DNA from: Saccharomonospora cyanea NA-134
Lineage (GTDB): Bacteria > Actinomycetota > Actinomycetes > Mycobacteriales > Pseudonocardiaceae
NCBI RefSeq assembly: GCF_000244975.1
Contig: NZ_CM001440.1
Coordinates: forward strand, 1,663,538-1,727,537
DNA: 64,000 nucleotides
Direction of reading: 5' to 3'
This document shows, in pieces, positions 18,365 through 26,907 of the stretch (position 1 is its first letter; the number at the start of each line of letters is the position of its first letter). Below the pieces are notes generated by a model. It was not told the origin of the DNA. It saw only the letters and a list, made by a program, of their open reading frames with translations, and did no database searches. Made by a program: the position numbers and the translations under genes.

Positions 18365-18678
18365 TGTCCACCGTGTTGCTCGACGACCTCGCCGACGTCC
18401 GCGCAGGAGACAAGGGTGACGCGCTGATGCTGTCGGTGTTCCCGCGTCGCCCGGCCGACGTCGACCTGCTGGTCACCCACCTCACGGAGGATGTCGTGGC
18501 GCGGCATTTCGGCACCGCCGTCACCGGTCCGGTGACCCGCACCGTGCTGCCGCGGCTTCCCGCTCTGGTGTTCGCGATCCCCGGTGTCCTCGCGGGCGGT
18601 GTCACCGGCTCCACCGTCCTCGACGGACACGGCAAGACGCTCAGCTACCACCTGCTCACGTTGGAACTGACGATCTGA
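18364..18678 (+). CDS. AtuA-associated small domain protein
   Basis: A protein of 104 residues corresponding to the C-terminal ferredoxin-fold domain of AtuA proteins: LLDDLADVRAGDKGDALM, then HLTEDVVARHFGT, and a tail ending in DGHGKTLSYHLLTLEL. The start codon overlaps the stop of the large AtuA subunit, so the two parts are probably made in a 1:1 ratio and assemble into one enzyme. No catalytic motif can be named. Confidence 0.8.
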   Translation: MSTVLLDDLADVRAGDKGDALMLSVFPRRPADVDLLVTHLTEDVVARHFGTAVTGPVTRTVLPRLPALVFAIPGVLAGGVTGSTVLDGHGKTLSYHLLTLELTI

Positions 18679-18702
18679 CCCACCACCGAAGGAGAGGCCG
18701 GA

Positions 18703-20337
18703 ATGAGCTCAGCTCACCGAGGACGTGCTCACCCCCTGCCCCGACCGCGTCGCGCTCTCGCCCGCGTCGCGAGCATCCTCACGGCACTGACGGTGACGGT
18801 GTCCGTGGTGGCCCCGATGGCCCCGGTGGCCAGGGCCGCACCGCAGCCTGCCGCCCCTTCCCCCGCCGCACTCCCGGACGACCCCTTCTTCTCCTACGAC
18901 CGCCCACCGGAGTACCAGGTGGTGCGCGAGGACGTGGACGTGCCGCTGCGCGACGGCAGCCACGTGGTGTGCCGGCTGTACCGGCCGGGGGACACGACGA
19001 CACGACCGGCGGCAGGGCGGTTCCCCGGCATCGTCTACGAGTACACCGCCTACGCCGACAACGCGGAAACCTTCGGCGAGGGTGCGGCCTACTTCGTCCG
19101 CCGGGGCTACAACGCACTCGTGTGCCAGGCCCGTGGCTCGGGCGAATCACCGGGCTCGCTGGACCCGTTCGGCCCCCAGGAACAGCGGGACAACTACGAC
19201 GTCGTCGAGTGGCTCGCCGCGCACCCCGCGTCGACCGGACGCATCGGCCAGATGGGTGTCAGCTACGGAGGTCACAGCGCGCTGCTGGTCGCGGTGAACC
19301 AGCCGCCGCACCTTGAGGCGATCATCCCGATGAACGGCATTCACGACTGGTACGCAGACACCATCTACCACGGTGGGATCTACTCCGCCCGCATCCGCGA
19401 CTGGCAGCGGCAGGTGGCACCCGACACCCTCCGAACCTACGCGGAGCACCCGCTCTACGACGACTTCTGGCGCGACCGCAGTGTCATGTCCCGCTGGAAC
19501 CGGCTCACCATCCCCACGCTCGAGATCAACGGCTGGTACGACCGCTACCGGGACGGCATGGTGAAGAACTACCGGGCCCGGCCCGACAACGTGTGGCTGA
19601 TCTCGGGCCCGTGGGAGCACGGCTACCCGGAGGGCCAGCACGCCGACATCGGTAGGGGCGCCTACCTCGCCTGGTGGGACCACTGGCTGGCGCAGGACCC
19701 CGACGCCCCACTGCCGGCCACGCACGTCACCTCGTACGAGGTACCGGGACCCGGCGCGGGCCACGGCTGGCAGCAGTTCGAGCAGTGGCCCCCACGCGAC
19801 GCCCGCGAGCTGACCCTGCGGCTCGGAACGGACGGGGCTCTGAGCCGGGCGGTGGGACGTCCCGGCACGGCCACCTTCGACGTCAACACCGAGCCGGAGC
19901 CCCCGCAAGGCGATGAACGACTGGTGTTCGGCACCTCACCGCTGCGCCGGGACCTGGTACTCGCCGGGGACGCGAGCGCACGCATCAGGGTGTCCTTCGG
20001 GGCCGAGGACGGGCACCTCGCGGCGGTGCTCTACGACCAGGCACCCGACGGCACCAGCACCAGGATCACCGAAGGCTGGCTCAAAGCCAGCCACCGCGAC
20101 ACGCACACCGGCCTCTCCCCGGTGGAACCGGGGCGGGTCTACGACCTGGACGTGCACATCCGGCCGACGCACTACCGGCTGCCCGCGGGACACCGCCTGG
20201 TGCTGCGGGTCTCCAGCGACGACTACCCGGCGATCGACTCCAGCGCGCCGCCCGGCCGGGTGGAGGTGCGGACGGGTGCCGCCGGATCGACGTTGCACCT
20301 CACCGTCCACAACGCACCCGCGGGAGGCACACCCTGA
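18703..20337 (+). CDS. Secreted CocE/NonD-family hydrolase (X-Pro dipeptidyl-peptidase type)
   Basis: A protein of 544 residues with an N-terminal export signal (twin-Arg-rich start, then ILTALTVTVSVVAPMAPVA and ARA cleavage). Residues about 70-340 are an alpha/beta hydrolase with the nucleophile elbow GVSYGGH. The acid is probably in NGWYDRY and the base in GPWEHG. Residues about 370-540 are the jelly-roll C-terminal domain of the PepX/CocE group. Substrates in the family range from acyl esters to proline peptides. It starts 24 bp after the AtuA small gene, behind GAAGGAGAGG, so it may belong to the same operon and release the acid the operon consumes; this link is inferred. Confidence 0.85.
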   Translation: MSSAHRGRAHPLPRPRRALARVASILTALTVTVSVVAPMAPVARAAPQPAAPSPAALPDDPFFSYDRPPEYQVVREDVDVPLRDGSHVVCRLYRPGDTTTRPAAGRFPGIVYEYTAYADNAETFGEGAAYFVRRGYNALVCQARGSGESPGSLDPFGPQEQRDNYDVVEWLAAHPASTGRIGQMGVSYGGHSALLVAVNQPPHLEAIIPMNGIHDWYADTIYHGGIYSARIRDWQRQVAPDTLRTYAEHPLYDDFWRDRSVMSRWNRLTIPTLEINGWYDRYRDGMVKNYRARPDNVWLISGPWEHGYPEGQHADIGRGAYLAWWDHWLAQDPDAPLPATHVTSYEVPGPGAGHGWQQFEQWPPRDARELTLRLGTDGALSRAVGRPGTATFDVNTEPEPPQGDERLVFGTSPLRRDLVLAGDASARIRVSFGAEDGHLAAVLYDQAPDGTSTRITEGWLKASHRDTHTGLSPVEPGRVYDLDVHIRPTHYRLPAGHRLVLRVSSDDYPAIDSSAPPGRVEVRTGAAGSTLHLTVHNAPAGGTP

Positions 20338-20412
20338 GGGGTGCCCGGTTCGCGGTGTCCCGCCGTCCGCCGGGGCGACGGAACCCGCGCGGGGTGCGAG
20401 TCGGCTCGACGG

Positions 20413-20447
20413 GTCTCCCGGTGACGACGATCGCGTCGCCGGGAGAC
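20413..20447. terminator. Bidirectional terminator hairpin
   Basis: A 14-bp stem with one G-T wobble (20413-20426 against 20434-20447) and a 7-nt loop sits in the 124-bp gap between the convergent CocE gene and the minus-strand membrane gene. There is no U-tract, as is usual in actinomycetes. Position and stem quality support a shared terminator. Confidence 0.65.
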
Positions 20448-20461
20448 GGCGGGCGCGGACC

Positions 20462-21385
20462 CTAGTTCGCCTCCGCCTCGGCCGCGATCCTGGCCAGTGC
20501 CCGGCCCCGGTCGCTCAGCGCCTCGACCCTGTCGGCGAGTTCGGCCGCCCGGTCCTCGTCGGCGGTCGTGATCTCGGTCAACAGCTCGGTGTAGTCGGCC
20601 ACCAGCCTGCGGTACTTGTTCAGGAACTGCCGCTGCTCGCTGGTGGCCACTCCGGCCTTCCGGCCGCGGCTCAGCCGCGCGTACCGGCCGTCGAGATCGA
20701 TGATCTGCTGGGCCAACACCGCCGCGCCGGCGCTCAGCACACTGCGCGCGTCGCCCGCCGCGTCCAGCCTCTCCCGGCGCGCCGCCTCCAGCTTGCCCGC
20801 CCTGCGTGCTCCGAAGTAGAGCAACGCGGACCCGGCCACCACGGCACCGATCGCGGCCGCGGCCACCAGGTAGCGGGGCAGGGACGGGCTGATCGTGCGC
20901 GCACCGTCGGGGACCAGCCCCGCCTTGACGAGCTGGTCGTAGTTCACCGCCATGACCTTCAGCGCCTCGATCGGCTTGTCGAGGAACTGGTCGATGCCGT
21001 TGACGATCGTCGTCTCGATGACCACGCCGGTGCCGATGTCGTCGGTCGTCCGGGTGCACGGGTAGCGGTCGTAGTCGTCCTCCGCCGCGCTGAGCGGCAC
21101 CACCACGGTGCCGTTCGCGGCGTGGCCGATGTCGTCGCAGACCTCCCGCAGGTCGGCCCCCGGTTCCAGGAAGGCCACGGCGAGCCTGCGGTTACCGACG
21201 ACCCGTTCCGCGGCGGCCTCGTCGAGTTCGACACCGGGCGCGACGTACACGGAGGATCCGCGCAACTCCTTCGCGACCGCCCCCTCGAACAACCCGCCCG
21301 TCCACAGCGCCCACCCCGCGAGCACGGTGCAACCGAGCACGGCCATCCCGAACAACGTGCTGAAGAATCGGCCGAGCCGTTTCAT
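20462..21385 (-). CDS. Membrane protein, unknown; third gene of a membrane cassette
   Basis: A protein of 307 residues. There is one N-terminal transmembrane segment (residues about 8-28), an extracytoplasmic region of about 135 residues with two Cys in the pattern REVCDD and YPCTRT, a second transmembrane segment (YLVAAAAIGAVVAGSALLYF) and a cytoplasmic helical, probably coiled-coil tail rich in Ala, Arg and Glu. The outer region (VYVAPGVELDE then LAVAFLEPGADL) is faintly reminiscent of TPM-type repair/phosphatase domains, but I would not assign it. Its start overlaps the stop of the upstream gene (ATGA). Confidence 0.65.
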   Translation of the reverse strand: MKRLGRFFSTLFGMAVLGCTVLAGWALWTGGLFEGAVAKELRGSSVYVAPGVELDEAAAERVVGNRRLAVAFLEPGADLREVCDDIGHAANGTVVVPLSAAEDDYDRYPCTRTTDDIGTGVVIETTIVNGIDQFLDKPIEALKVMAVNYDQLVKAGLVPDGARTISPSLPRYLVAAAAIGAVVAGSALLYFGARRAGKLEAARRERLDAAGDARSVLSAGAAVLAQQIIDLDGRYARLSRGRKAGVATSEQRQFLNKYRRLVADYTELLTEITTADEDRAAELADRVEALSDRGRALARIAAEAEAN

Positions 21386-22740
21386 CCGAGCCTGCCCTCG
21401 AGGTAGTTGAACGGACGGTAGTCGGTGCGGCCGAGCAGCCGGGCGGTCTCGTCGAGTTCGCTCTCGGCGTCGTCGAGCAGGGCGCGCACCTGCTCCCCGG
21501 GCAGGTCGGAGTCCAGTGCCTCGGTGGCCGCCCGCAGCTTGCCGATGCCGCGTGTCAGCGAAGGGTCACTCTGCTCGGTGGTCAACCCCGACACCTCGAT
21601 GGCCAGCGCGGTGAGCCCCGCGAGGCGGGCGTGGTGCCCCGGTTCGGGCGCCGACCTGGCGCGCCTCAGCGGCCGCACCGACAGGGCGAGGAAACCCACC
21701 ACACAGGCCGCGAACAGCCACGGCAGCGCGGGCATCGTCACCTTCAGCGGATCGAACGGCAGGTAGGGGAGCGGCCGGTCGAACAGACCCGCGTAGCGGA
21801 CGTCGGTGACGCGGTTCAGCCACGCGTTCAGGATGTTGTCCTGGGGGTAGTCGTAGGTGCTGAGCCGATCACCGAGCTGGGAGTAGAAGATGGCGTGCAC
21901 CAGCTCGACGAAGTCCGTCGCGTTCGGACCGTCGTACTCGATCCACGAGCCGTACATCACCACGACGGGCCTGTCGGGGAAGAGCCGGGTCAGCGCCGGG
22001 CCGTACCGGGGAACCGGTTCACCGAACGGCTGCTGCGGCAACGCCACGTAGAGCGCGCCCGCGTCCGGGAAGGCCGTCGCCGACGACTTCTCCGGCACGT
22101 TCTCCAGCGTCGCGCCCTCCGCGACGTGCACCCCGTCGGCGCGCAGATCGGTGGCGACGGCGTCGAGCTCGGCCTCGGTCGGCTCCCGCCAGCGGAACGC
22201 GTCGGTCACCTCCGGCGACTCCCGCTCCTGGAGGTGGCTGATCATCGTCACCAGCAAGGACGTGACGTCACCGGAAGCGAACTGGGCACGCCACTCGGGA
22301 ACCGTGTCGGCGGCGGCCTGGAGTATCCCACCACCGACCGTGGTGCCGACGACGGTGATCGTCGCGTTCTCGACCTCGCGTATCCGGCGCCGCTCGTCCT
22401 CGTCCAGTCCCGGCGGCGCCACGAGGATGCGCACGTCGGCGTCGCCGATCGCCTCGCGCACGACCTCCTCGTCCCACCACGCGACCGAGCCCGGCAATCG
22501 GACGACCGGTTCGGCCGCGACCATCTCGGTCATCTCCTCGACCGAGGGCACGGTGGCCTCGTTCAGCTCACCGGCTTCGCCCTCCACGACCTTGTCGGCC
22601 GACGACGGCGACCTCCCGTAGCTGACATCGACGATCTCCTGCCGTTGTGACTCCAGGAACACGACGAGCAGCACCACGGCCACACCGAGCAGCGTCCAGC
22701 GCACCCATTCCCTCGTCCGGCGTGCCGTGCGCTCAGCCAT
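21382..22740 (-). CDS. Membrane protein, unknown; second gene of a membrane cassette
   Basis: A protein of 452 residues. An N-terminal transmembrane helix (WTLLGVAVVLLVVFLES) leads into an outside region of about 300 residues, then a second helix (PWLFAACVVGFLALSV) and a short cytoplasmic helical tail. The outer region has two similar alpha/beta halves (DVRILVAPPGLDEDE and ALYVALPQQP). ATG at 22740 is chosen because it starts the membrane helix. It overlaps its neighbours on both sides, so the three genes form one transcription unit. I do not recognise the family. Confidence 0.65.
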   Translation of the reverse strand: MAERTARRTREWVRWTLLGVAVVLLVVFLESQRQEIVDVSYGRSPSSADKVVEGEAGELNEATVPSVEEMTEMVAAEPVVRLPGSVAWWDEEVVREAIGDADVRILVAPPGLDEDERRRIREVENATITVVGTTVGGGILQAAADTVPEWRAQFASGDVTSLLVTMISHLQERESPEVTDAFRWREPTEAELDAVATDLRADGVHVAEGATLENVPEKSSATAFPDAGALYVALPQQPFGEPVPRYGPALTRLFPDRPVVVMYGSWIEYDGPNATDFVELVHAIFYSQLGDRLSTYDYPQDNILNAWLNRVTDVRYAGLFDRPLPYLPFDPLKVTMPALPWLFAACVVGFLALSVRPLRRARSAPEPGHHARLAGLTALAIEVSGLTTEQSDPSLTRGIGKLRAATEALDSDLPGEQVRALLDDAESELDETARLLGRTDYRPFNYLEGRLG

Positions 22741-23044
22741 GGCGGACCTCCCGCCAGAGCCGGTCGGCCCGCTCGGCGCACCTGGTCGCCTCCTCGGCCG
22801 CGGCGACACCACCCCGCTCGGCGGCGATCGTCTCCGCGCGGGCGAGCAGCTGTTCGGCCTCGGCGACCGGAGCCGGGCACGCGTCCCGGCTGACGGCGGC
22901 GCTGTCGATCGCCGCCCGGGCGGTGGACCACGCCGTACGACGTCGCACGTCGCGAGCGCGCAGCCGAGGCACCAGGGTGCTCGCGACACCCGCGGCGACG
23001 AGTAGGAGGCCGCCGACGAGCCAGATCAACCAGGACGAGGACAC
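22733..23044 (-). CDS. Small membrane protein, unknown; first gene of a membrane cassette
   Basis: A protein of 103 residues with one N-terminal membrane helix (LIWLVGGLLLVAAGVAS) and a cytoplasmic, Ala/Arg/Glu-rich helical region with two cysteines. It resembles the helical tails of the two downstream proteins in composition, which suggests a complex. Its last 8 bp overlap the next gene. No family recognised. Confidence 0.6.
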   Translation of the reverse strand: MSSSWLIWLVGGLLLVAAGVASTLVPRLRARDVRRRTAWSTARAAIDSAAVSRDACPAPVAEAEQLLARAETIAAERGGVAAAEEATRCAERADRLWREVRHG

Positions 23045-23262
23045 GTGTCTCCGCTTCCAAGCGTCGCAGCGCTCGGGGCGAGCGCTGCGGTGACTGTAGA
23101 TTCTGCCCGATCACGGGGCGCGGAGATCACCTTTCCACGAGTTCCGCCCTCGCCTCCGAGGCTGGTCACAGCATGTGCCGGACCTGTCGCGCTCCGTGGC
23201 GCGGTCGCCAGGTCTGTGGTGAGACTCCGAACGGACACCGACCCGCGTGCCCGCTCGGGGAA

Positions 23263-23628
23263 TCACTCGCCCTTCCCATGTAGCCGGTCGTACTTCTCGG
23301 CGCTGCCTCTGGCCAGCTCGACGGGGTACTTGGCCTCGTTGAGCCGGATCTTCTCCGCCGACGCCGCCAGCAGGTCGACGTCGAGCACGTCCGCGAGGCG
23401 CAGGAGGTAGGCGAGTACGTCCGCCAGTTCGTGCCGCACGTGCTCGGCGGTCCGCGCGTCACGCATGACGTCCCGCGACTGCTCGGGCGTCAGCCACTGG
23501 AAGATCTCCACCAGCTCCCCGGCCTCACCGGCGAGAGCCATCGCCAGGTTCTTCGGCGTGTGGAACCGGTTCCAGTCACGCTCGTCCGCGAAGTCCCGAA
23601 GGCGGCGTTGCAGATCGGCTAGTTCCAT
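23263..23628 (-). CDS. MazG-like nucleotide pyrophosphohydrolase
   Basis: A protein of 121 residues with the all-alpha NTP-PPase fold. The Mg2+-binding acidic motifs are AGEAGELVEIFQW (E-x-x-E type) and HELADVLAYLLRLADVL (E-x-x-D), and the tail is KIRLNEAKYP. It corresponds to the short RS21-C6/dCTPase-like branch that hydrolyses non-canonical dNTPs. ATG at 23628 starts the fold; an upstream in-frame start at 23676 would add a basic leader without homology. Transcribed in the same direction as the membrane cassette but 219 bp upstream of it. Confidence 0.8.
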   Translation of the reverse strand: MELADLQRRLRDFADERDWNRFHTPKNLAMALAGEAGELVEIFQWLTPEQSRDVMRDARTAEHVRHELADVLAYLLRLADVLDVDLLAASAEKIRLNEAKYPVELARGSAEKYDRLHGKGE

Positions 23629-23988
23629 GCGGGTCACACTACGGTCGTGGACGGGCGGCCGTCGCAGGGTGCGCACTCGTTTCCCTCGGGCTGCGACCGA
23701 GGGAAACGGGCTTTCCGTTCGTTCGTACGTCGAAGGCCGTGAGGTGTGGTTTCGTGATGAAAGAGGCCGCCGGACAGCCGATCTTCGACGTGCTTTTCTG
23801 CTAGAATGGTGCGGTAGGCAGGCAGTTCAGCACCGCATGGGTACCGTTCAATTCGACGACATCGACGTTACTCGGCCGACTGGGGATTCGTCAAACCGCT
23901 ACCGTGCTCTCGATGGGTGTGGTGCGGTTTTTCCTCGGTCTCGGGTTCGGCACCTGCGGTGCTCCGTACGGCGAACGGAGCTGGTTTG
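23629..23988. promoter_or_regulatory. 360-bp divergent intergenic region with a TAGAAT -10 element
   Basis: Spacer between the MazG-like gene (minus) and an unknown plus-strand gene. TAGAAT at 23802-23807, in a locally T-rich stretch, is a good -10 box for the plus-strand gene. No convincing -35 lies 17-18 bp upstream, so it may be activator-dependent. The leader would be about 175 nt long. Nothing else was identified. Confidence 0.35.
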
Positions 23989-24630
23989 GTGAATACCGCT
24001 GCCCGTACCGTTTTCATCGGTGGACTCCAGTGGTTGGACTACGTCCACGCCGGTCCACGTAAGGCCATGTCGATGGTGGTGGAACAGAAACGCCGCTACC
24101 TCGATCCCGGCCGATACGCCTGGTCCGCCTACGGGCCGCTGTTGGCGGCTTTTCGGCGGGCACTGAACTCTCCCGACCGGGAACGCGAATTCGAACGCGT
24201 CATCGCTCAAGCCGGGGAAAAGGACGACTGGCGGGAATCCGCGTATCGGGACGCCGCCGACGGGTTTTTGGAAACGATACCGAAGCGGGCCACCGGAATT
24301 CACGTCGGTGAAGCCACCTGGGCCGAGGGAAACCTGCGTGTCGTTTTTCGCCACATGCTCGGCGTGCGCCTGCACGACAGGAACGACACGCGGTGGCTCG
24401 TCCTTCCGTACTGCAAGTCCGCGGCGCTCAACCAGGGCAGTGCGGACATCGTGTTGCAGATGATGGAGTCGTTCGCCGACCTCGTCCTGCCGGGTGCCAC
24501 ACCGGTCGTGCTCGACAGCCGGCACGGCAAGCTCTACAAGCTCCGCGCGAACACCAACCGCGGCAACATCGACGCCTGCGTGCGGGGGTTGGCCGTCGCA
24601 TACGAGTGGCAGTGGTCGCTCGCGGCGTGA
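23989..24630 (+). CDS. Conserved hypothetical protein, alpha/beta
   Basis: A protein of 213 residues. I start it at GTG 23989 behind CGGAG; ORF-like sequence further upstream has a poor composition. Notable parts are VFIGGLQWLDYVHAGPRKA, DAADGFLETIPKRATGI, RVVFRHMLGVRLHDRNDTRWLV in pieces, and a Tyr/Lys-bearing VLPYCKSAALNQGSADI. Near the end, VVLDSRHGKLYKLRANTNRGN is strongly basic. No signal, membrane segment or known catalytic motif was recognised. Single gene with its own terminator. Confidence 0.55.
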   Translation: MNTAARTVFIGGLQWLDYVHAGPRKAMSMVVEQKRRYLDPGRYAWSAYGPLLAAFRRALNSPDREREFERVIAQAGEKDDWRESAYRDAADGFLETIPKRATGIHVGEATWAEGNLRVVFRHMLGVRLHDRNDTRWLVLPYCKSAALNQGSADIVLQMMESFADLVLPGATPVVLDSRHGKLYKLRANTNRGNIDACVRGLAVAYEWQWSLAA

Positions 24631-24640
24631 GACGTCCGAA

Positions 24641-24683
24641 GGCCGGTCGGGCACGGCGAGTGCGGCGCTGTGCTCGACCGGCC
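24641..24683. terminator. Terminator-like hairpin
   Basis: GGCCGGTCGGGCAC (24641-24654) pairs with GTGCTCGACCGGCC (24670-24683) over 14 bp with one G-T wobble and a 15-nt loop, starting 10 bp after the stop of the unknown gene and before the convergent phosphatase gene. It is a likely shared terminator. Confidence 0.6.
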
Positions 24684-24859
24684 CGGCCTGCCTTCGACGG
24701 GGTGGAGCTGGGCACCGGTGATCCGCCGGTTCTCCTACGTGCCGTCGACCGGGTCGGGCTCGTCGAACCTGACGCGGGGTGACGGAGCAGCTCGCTGACC
24801 CTCGGTGACCCGGCGAGTGCGGAGGTCGGCTCGTGGTGGCCCGGTGCGCTGCCACCCGG

Positions 24860-26107
24860 CTACCGCCGCGCAGCCGTGCGCTCGTGGTGCGGGGTCTCCT
24901 GCGGGCCTGTTCCGGGTGGTGGGCGCCAGTCGACCATCATCAGCGTCGCGTCGTCCTGGATCCGGCCCCGCTGGTACTCCAGAACACCGTGCATCACCCT
25001 GCGCAGCGTCTCGGGTGCGGAGAGAGCGGCGGCCGAGTCGCGCTCGATGAGCCCGACCAGACGCTCGATGCCGAACAAGCGGTCCTCCTCGTCGCGCGCC
25101 TCGGGAATGCCGTCGGTGTAGAGGAGGAGCCGATCACCCGGTTCGAGTTGTTCGCGTCCTGCCGTCGCCGCGGCGGGACTTTCGGACACCCCGAGCGGGA
25201 TCCGAGGAGCGGTCTCCAGACACTTCACAGCCGTGTTCGCCCGCAGGAGCAGTGGTGGTGGGTGCCCCGCCAACACGTATGTCAGCTCGCCCGTGGCGAT
25301 GTCGAGCCAGCTGAGGACCGCGGTCACGTACCGGGCGCCGGGCGGCCGGTTCTCGATGATCAGCTTGTCCGCGATCCGGGCCAGTTCGCCGAGGTCGTGT
25401 TCGCCGCCGCGGCGCGCGTTGCGGATCGCGGCCAGCGCGACCGCCGTGGTCAGCCCCGACTGCATGTCGTGCCCGACGCTGTCGAACAGCGCGCAGAACG
25501 CGGCTTCCTCGTTGACCGCGTAGTCGAACGCGTCACCGCCGACCCGCTGGTGTGGTTCGAGAACCACACTGATCACGAGGTCCTTGGACGCGAAGGTCAG
25601 TGGCGGCAGCAGTTGCCACAGCAGCTCCGCGTCCGACGTGAAGGGCCTCGCCCGGCGCGCTACGTGCAGGGCGTCACCATAGGCGAACTTCGTGGCGACG
25701 ATGTGTCCGAGCAGGCCCGCGAGCACGGTGCACCGAGCGCGGAGGTCCGCGTCCTCCGGACTGAGCTCGTCGGACAGCCCGAAGCACAGCACCCCGAGAC
25801 GTTCCGTGCCGTCGACCATCGGTACCCACAGCTCCGCGGCCCGCTCGCGGGCGGGCCGCCAGACGGGTTCCTCCAGCTGGAACGCGCGACCCGCGAGGGT
25901 GCCCTCGATCGTCACCGGGGCACGGTCGCCGGAAGCGATCGGCGTGAGGATCCGTTGGCCACGGTCGACGAGATAGAGCTCCGCGGTCATCCCCAGCCGA
26001 CGTACCGCGCGATCGGCCACGCGGCCCACGTCCGGCCCGGAAGCGCTGTGCGTCTGCTCGACGATGTCGGCCACCACGTCCCACCACGCGTTCGATTCAG
26101 CCGCCAC
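24860..26107 (-). CDS. GAF-domain PP2C/SpoIIE-type protein phosphatase
   Basis: A protein of 415 residues. Residues about 20-165 form a GAF-like sensor (LYLVDRGQRILTPIASGD, GVLCFGLSDELSPEDADL). Residues about 185-395 form a SpoIIE/RsbU-type PP2C phosphatase with the metal-binding Asp in VGGDAFDY and in ALFDSVGHDM, then AGHPPPLLL, LLLYTDGIPEAR and QDDATLMMV. Such enzymes dephosphorylate anti-sigma-factor antagonists and link a sensed signal to stress sigma factors. No antagonist or anti-sigma gene lies next to it. It may be transcribed alone. Confidence 0.87.
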   Translation of the reverse strand: MAAESNAWWDVVADIVEQTHSASGPDVGRVADRAVRRLGMTAELYLVDRGQRILTPIASGDRAPVTIEGTLAGRAFQLEEPVWRPARERAAELWVPMVDGTERLGVLCFGLSDELSPEDADLRARCTVLAGLLGHIVATKFAYGDALHVARRARPFTSDAELLWQLLPPLTFASKDLVISVVLEPHQRVGGDAFDYAVNEEAAFCALFDSVGHDMQSGLTTAVALAAIRNARRGGEHDLGELARIADKLIIENRPPGARYVTAVLSWLDIATGELTYVLAGHPPPLLLRANTAVKCLETAPRIPLGVSESPAAATAGREQLEPGDRLLLYTDGIPEARDEEDRLFGIERLVGLIERDSAAALSAPETLRRVMHGVLEYQRGRIQDDATLMMVDWRPPPGTGPQETPHHERTAARR

Positions 26108-26478
26108 CTGACCCGCTTACCCACCGCGAACTCGGGGAAACTAGCCGTTCCCGCAAACGGCCTGCACCTCGGCGGTAGGACATCGCACCGGGCGAGCCGT
26201 CACACGGTGGTCGGTCGGACGCCGAGGGGATCGCCACCGGGTGGTGCTCCCACCACGACCCGGCCCGAGCCAGTCGAACCGAACACCGCCATGCCGGCCT
26301 CCCGACGGACGAGGCGGGAGTCGTGACCGGGTGAAGCGCTCGGCGCACGGTGCGTCGACGACTGGTGCCGCGATTGGTGCCATGGCGATGCCCGACGCGC
26401 ACCGACCCGGCACGGGACCCGTAGGGTGGGCAGTCGTTCTTCGAAGGAGCGCTCGACTCGACAGGAGGAGCCGAGGAC
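26108..26478. other. 371-bp divergent intergenic region
   Basis: Spacer between the phosphatase gene (minus) and the ArsC-family gene (plus). It presumably holds both promoters, but no -35/-10 pair, operator, hairpin or small gene could be supported. The frames that cross it have high Arg/Pro/Gly content typical of shadow sequence. Confidence 0.4.
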
Positions 26479-26793
26479 ATGGAGGTCTGGATCAACCCGG
26501 CCTGCTCGAAGTGCCGTGGCGCGCTGTCGCTGTTGGACGCCGAAGGGGCCCGGTACACGCTCCGGTACTACCTGGAGGAACCGCCCACCGTGGAGGAGCT
26601 CGACGAGGTCCTGACCAGGCTCGGGTTGGAGCCCTGGGACATCGCTCGTCTCGGCGAGCCCGCGGCCGACGCCGTGGGCCTGGCCTCGTGGGCCCGTGAC
26701 GATGCCCATCGGGTTCGGTGGCTGGAAGCCCTGGCCGCCCTCCCACCCTCATCCAGCGCCCCATCATCACCGCGGACGACGGGACCGCGGTGA
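26479..26793 (+). CDS. ArsC/Spx-family reductase-like protein with frameshifted C-terminus
   Basis: A product of 104 residues with the ArsC-family thioredoxin-like start (EVWINPACSKCRGALSLLD, with the redox Cys pair CSKC) and RYYLEEPPTVEELDEVLTRL. After about residue 88 the frame changes: the present product ends in a Ser/Pro-rich tail. The correct family tail (LIQRPIITADDGTAVIARSP, ending at a TAG at 26832-26834) is read in another frame beginning near 26745. A single missing base around 26738-26748 explains this. The protein may be non-functional, or this may be a sequencing error. Confidence 0.7.
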   Translation: MEVWINPACSKCRGALSLLDAEGARYTLRYYLEEPPTVEELDEVLTRLGLEPWDIARLGEPAADAVGLASWARDDAHRVRWLEALAALPPSSSAPSSPRTTGPR

Positions 26794-26907
26794 TCGCTCG
26801 CTCGCCGGAAGCGGTCCGCTCCGTCCTGCCGTAGCGGCACACCGCACGGCCGGCCCCGGACATCACCGCCACCACACGGCCCTCGGCAGCGACCTCGACG
26901 GACGGCC

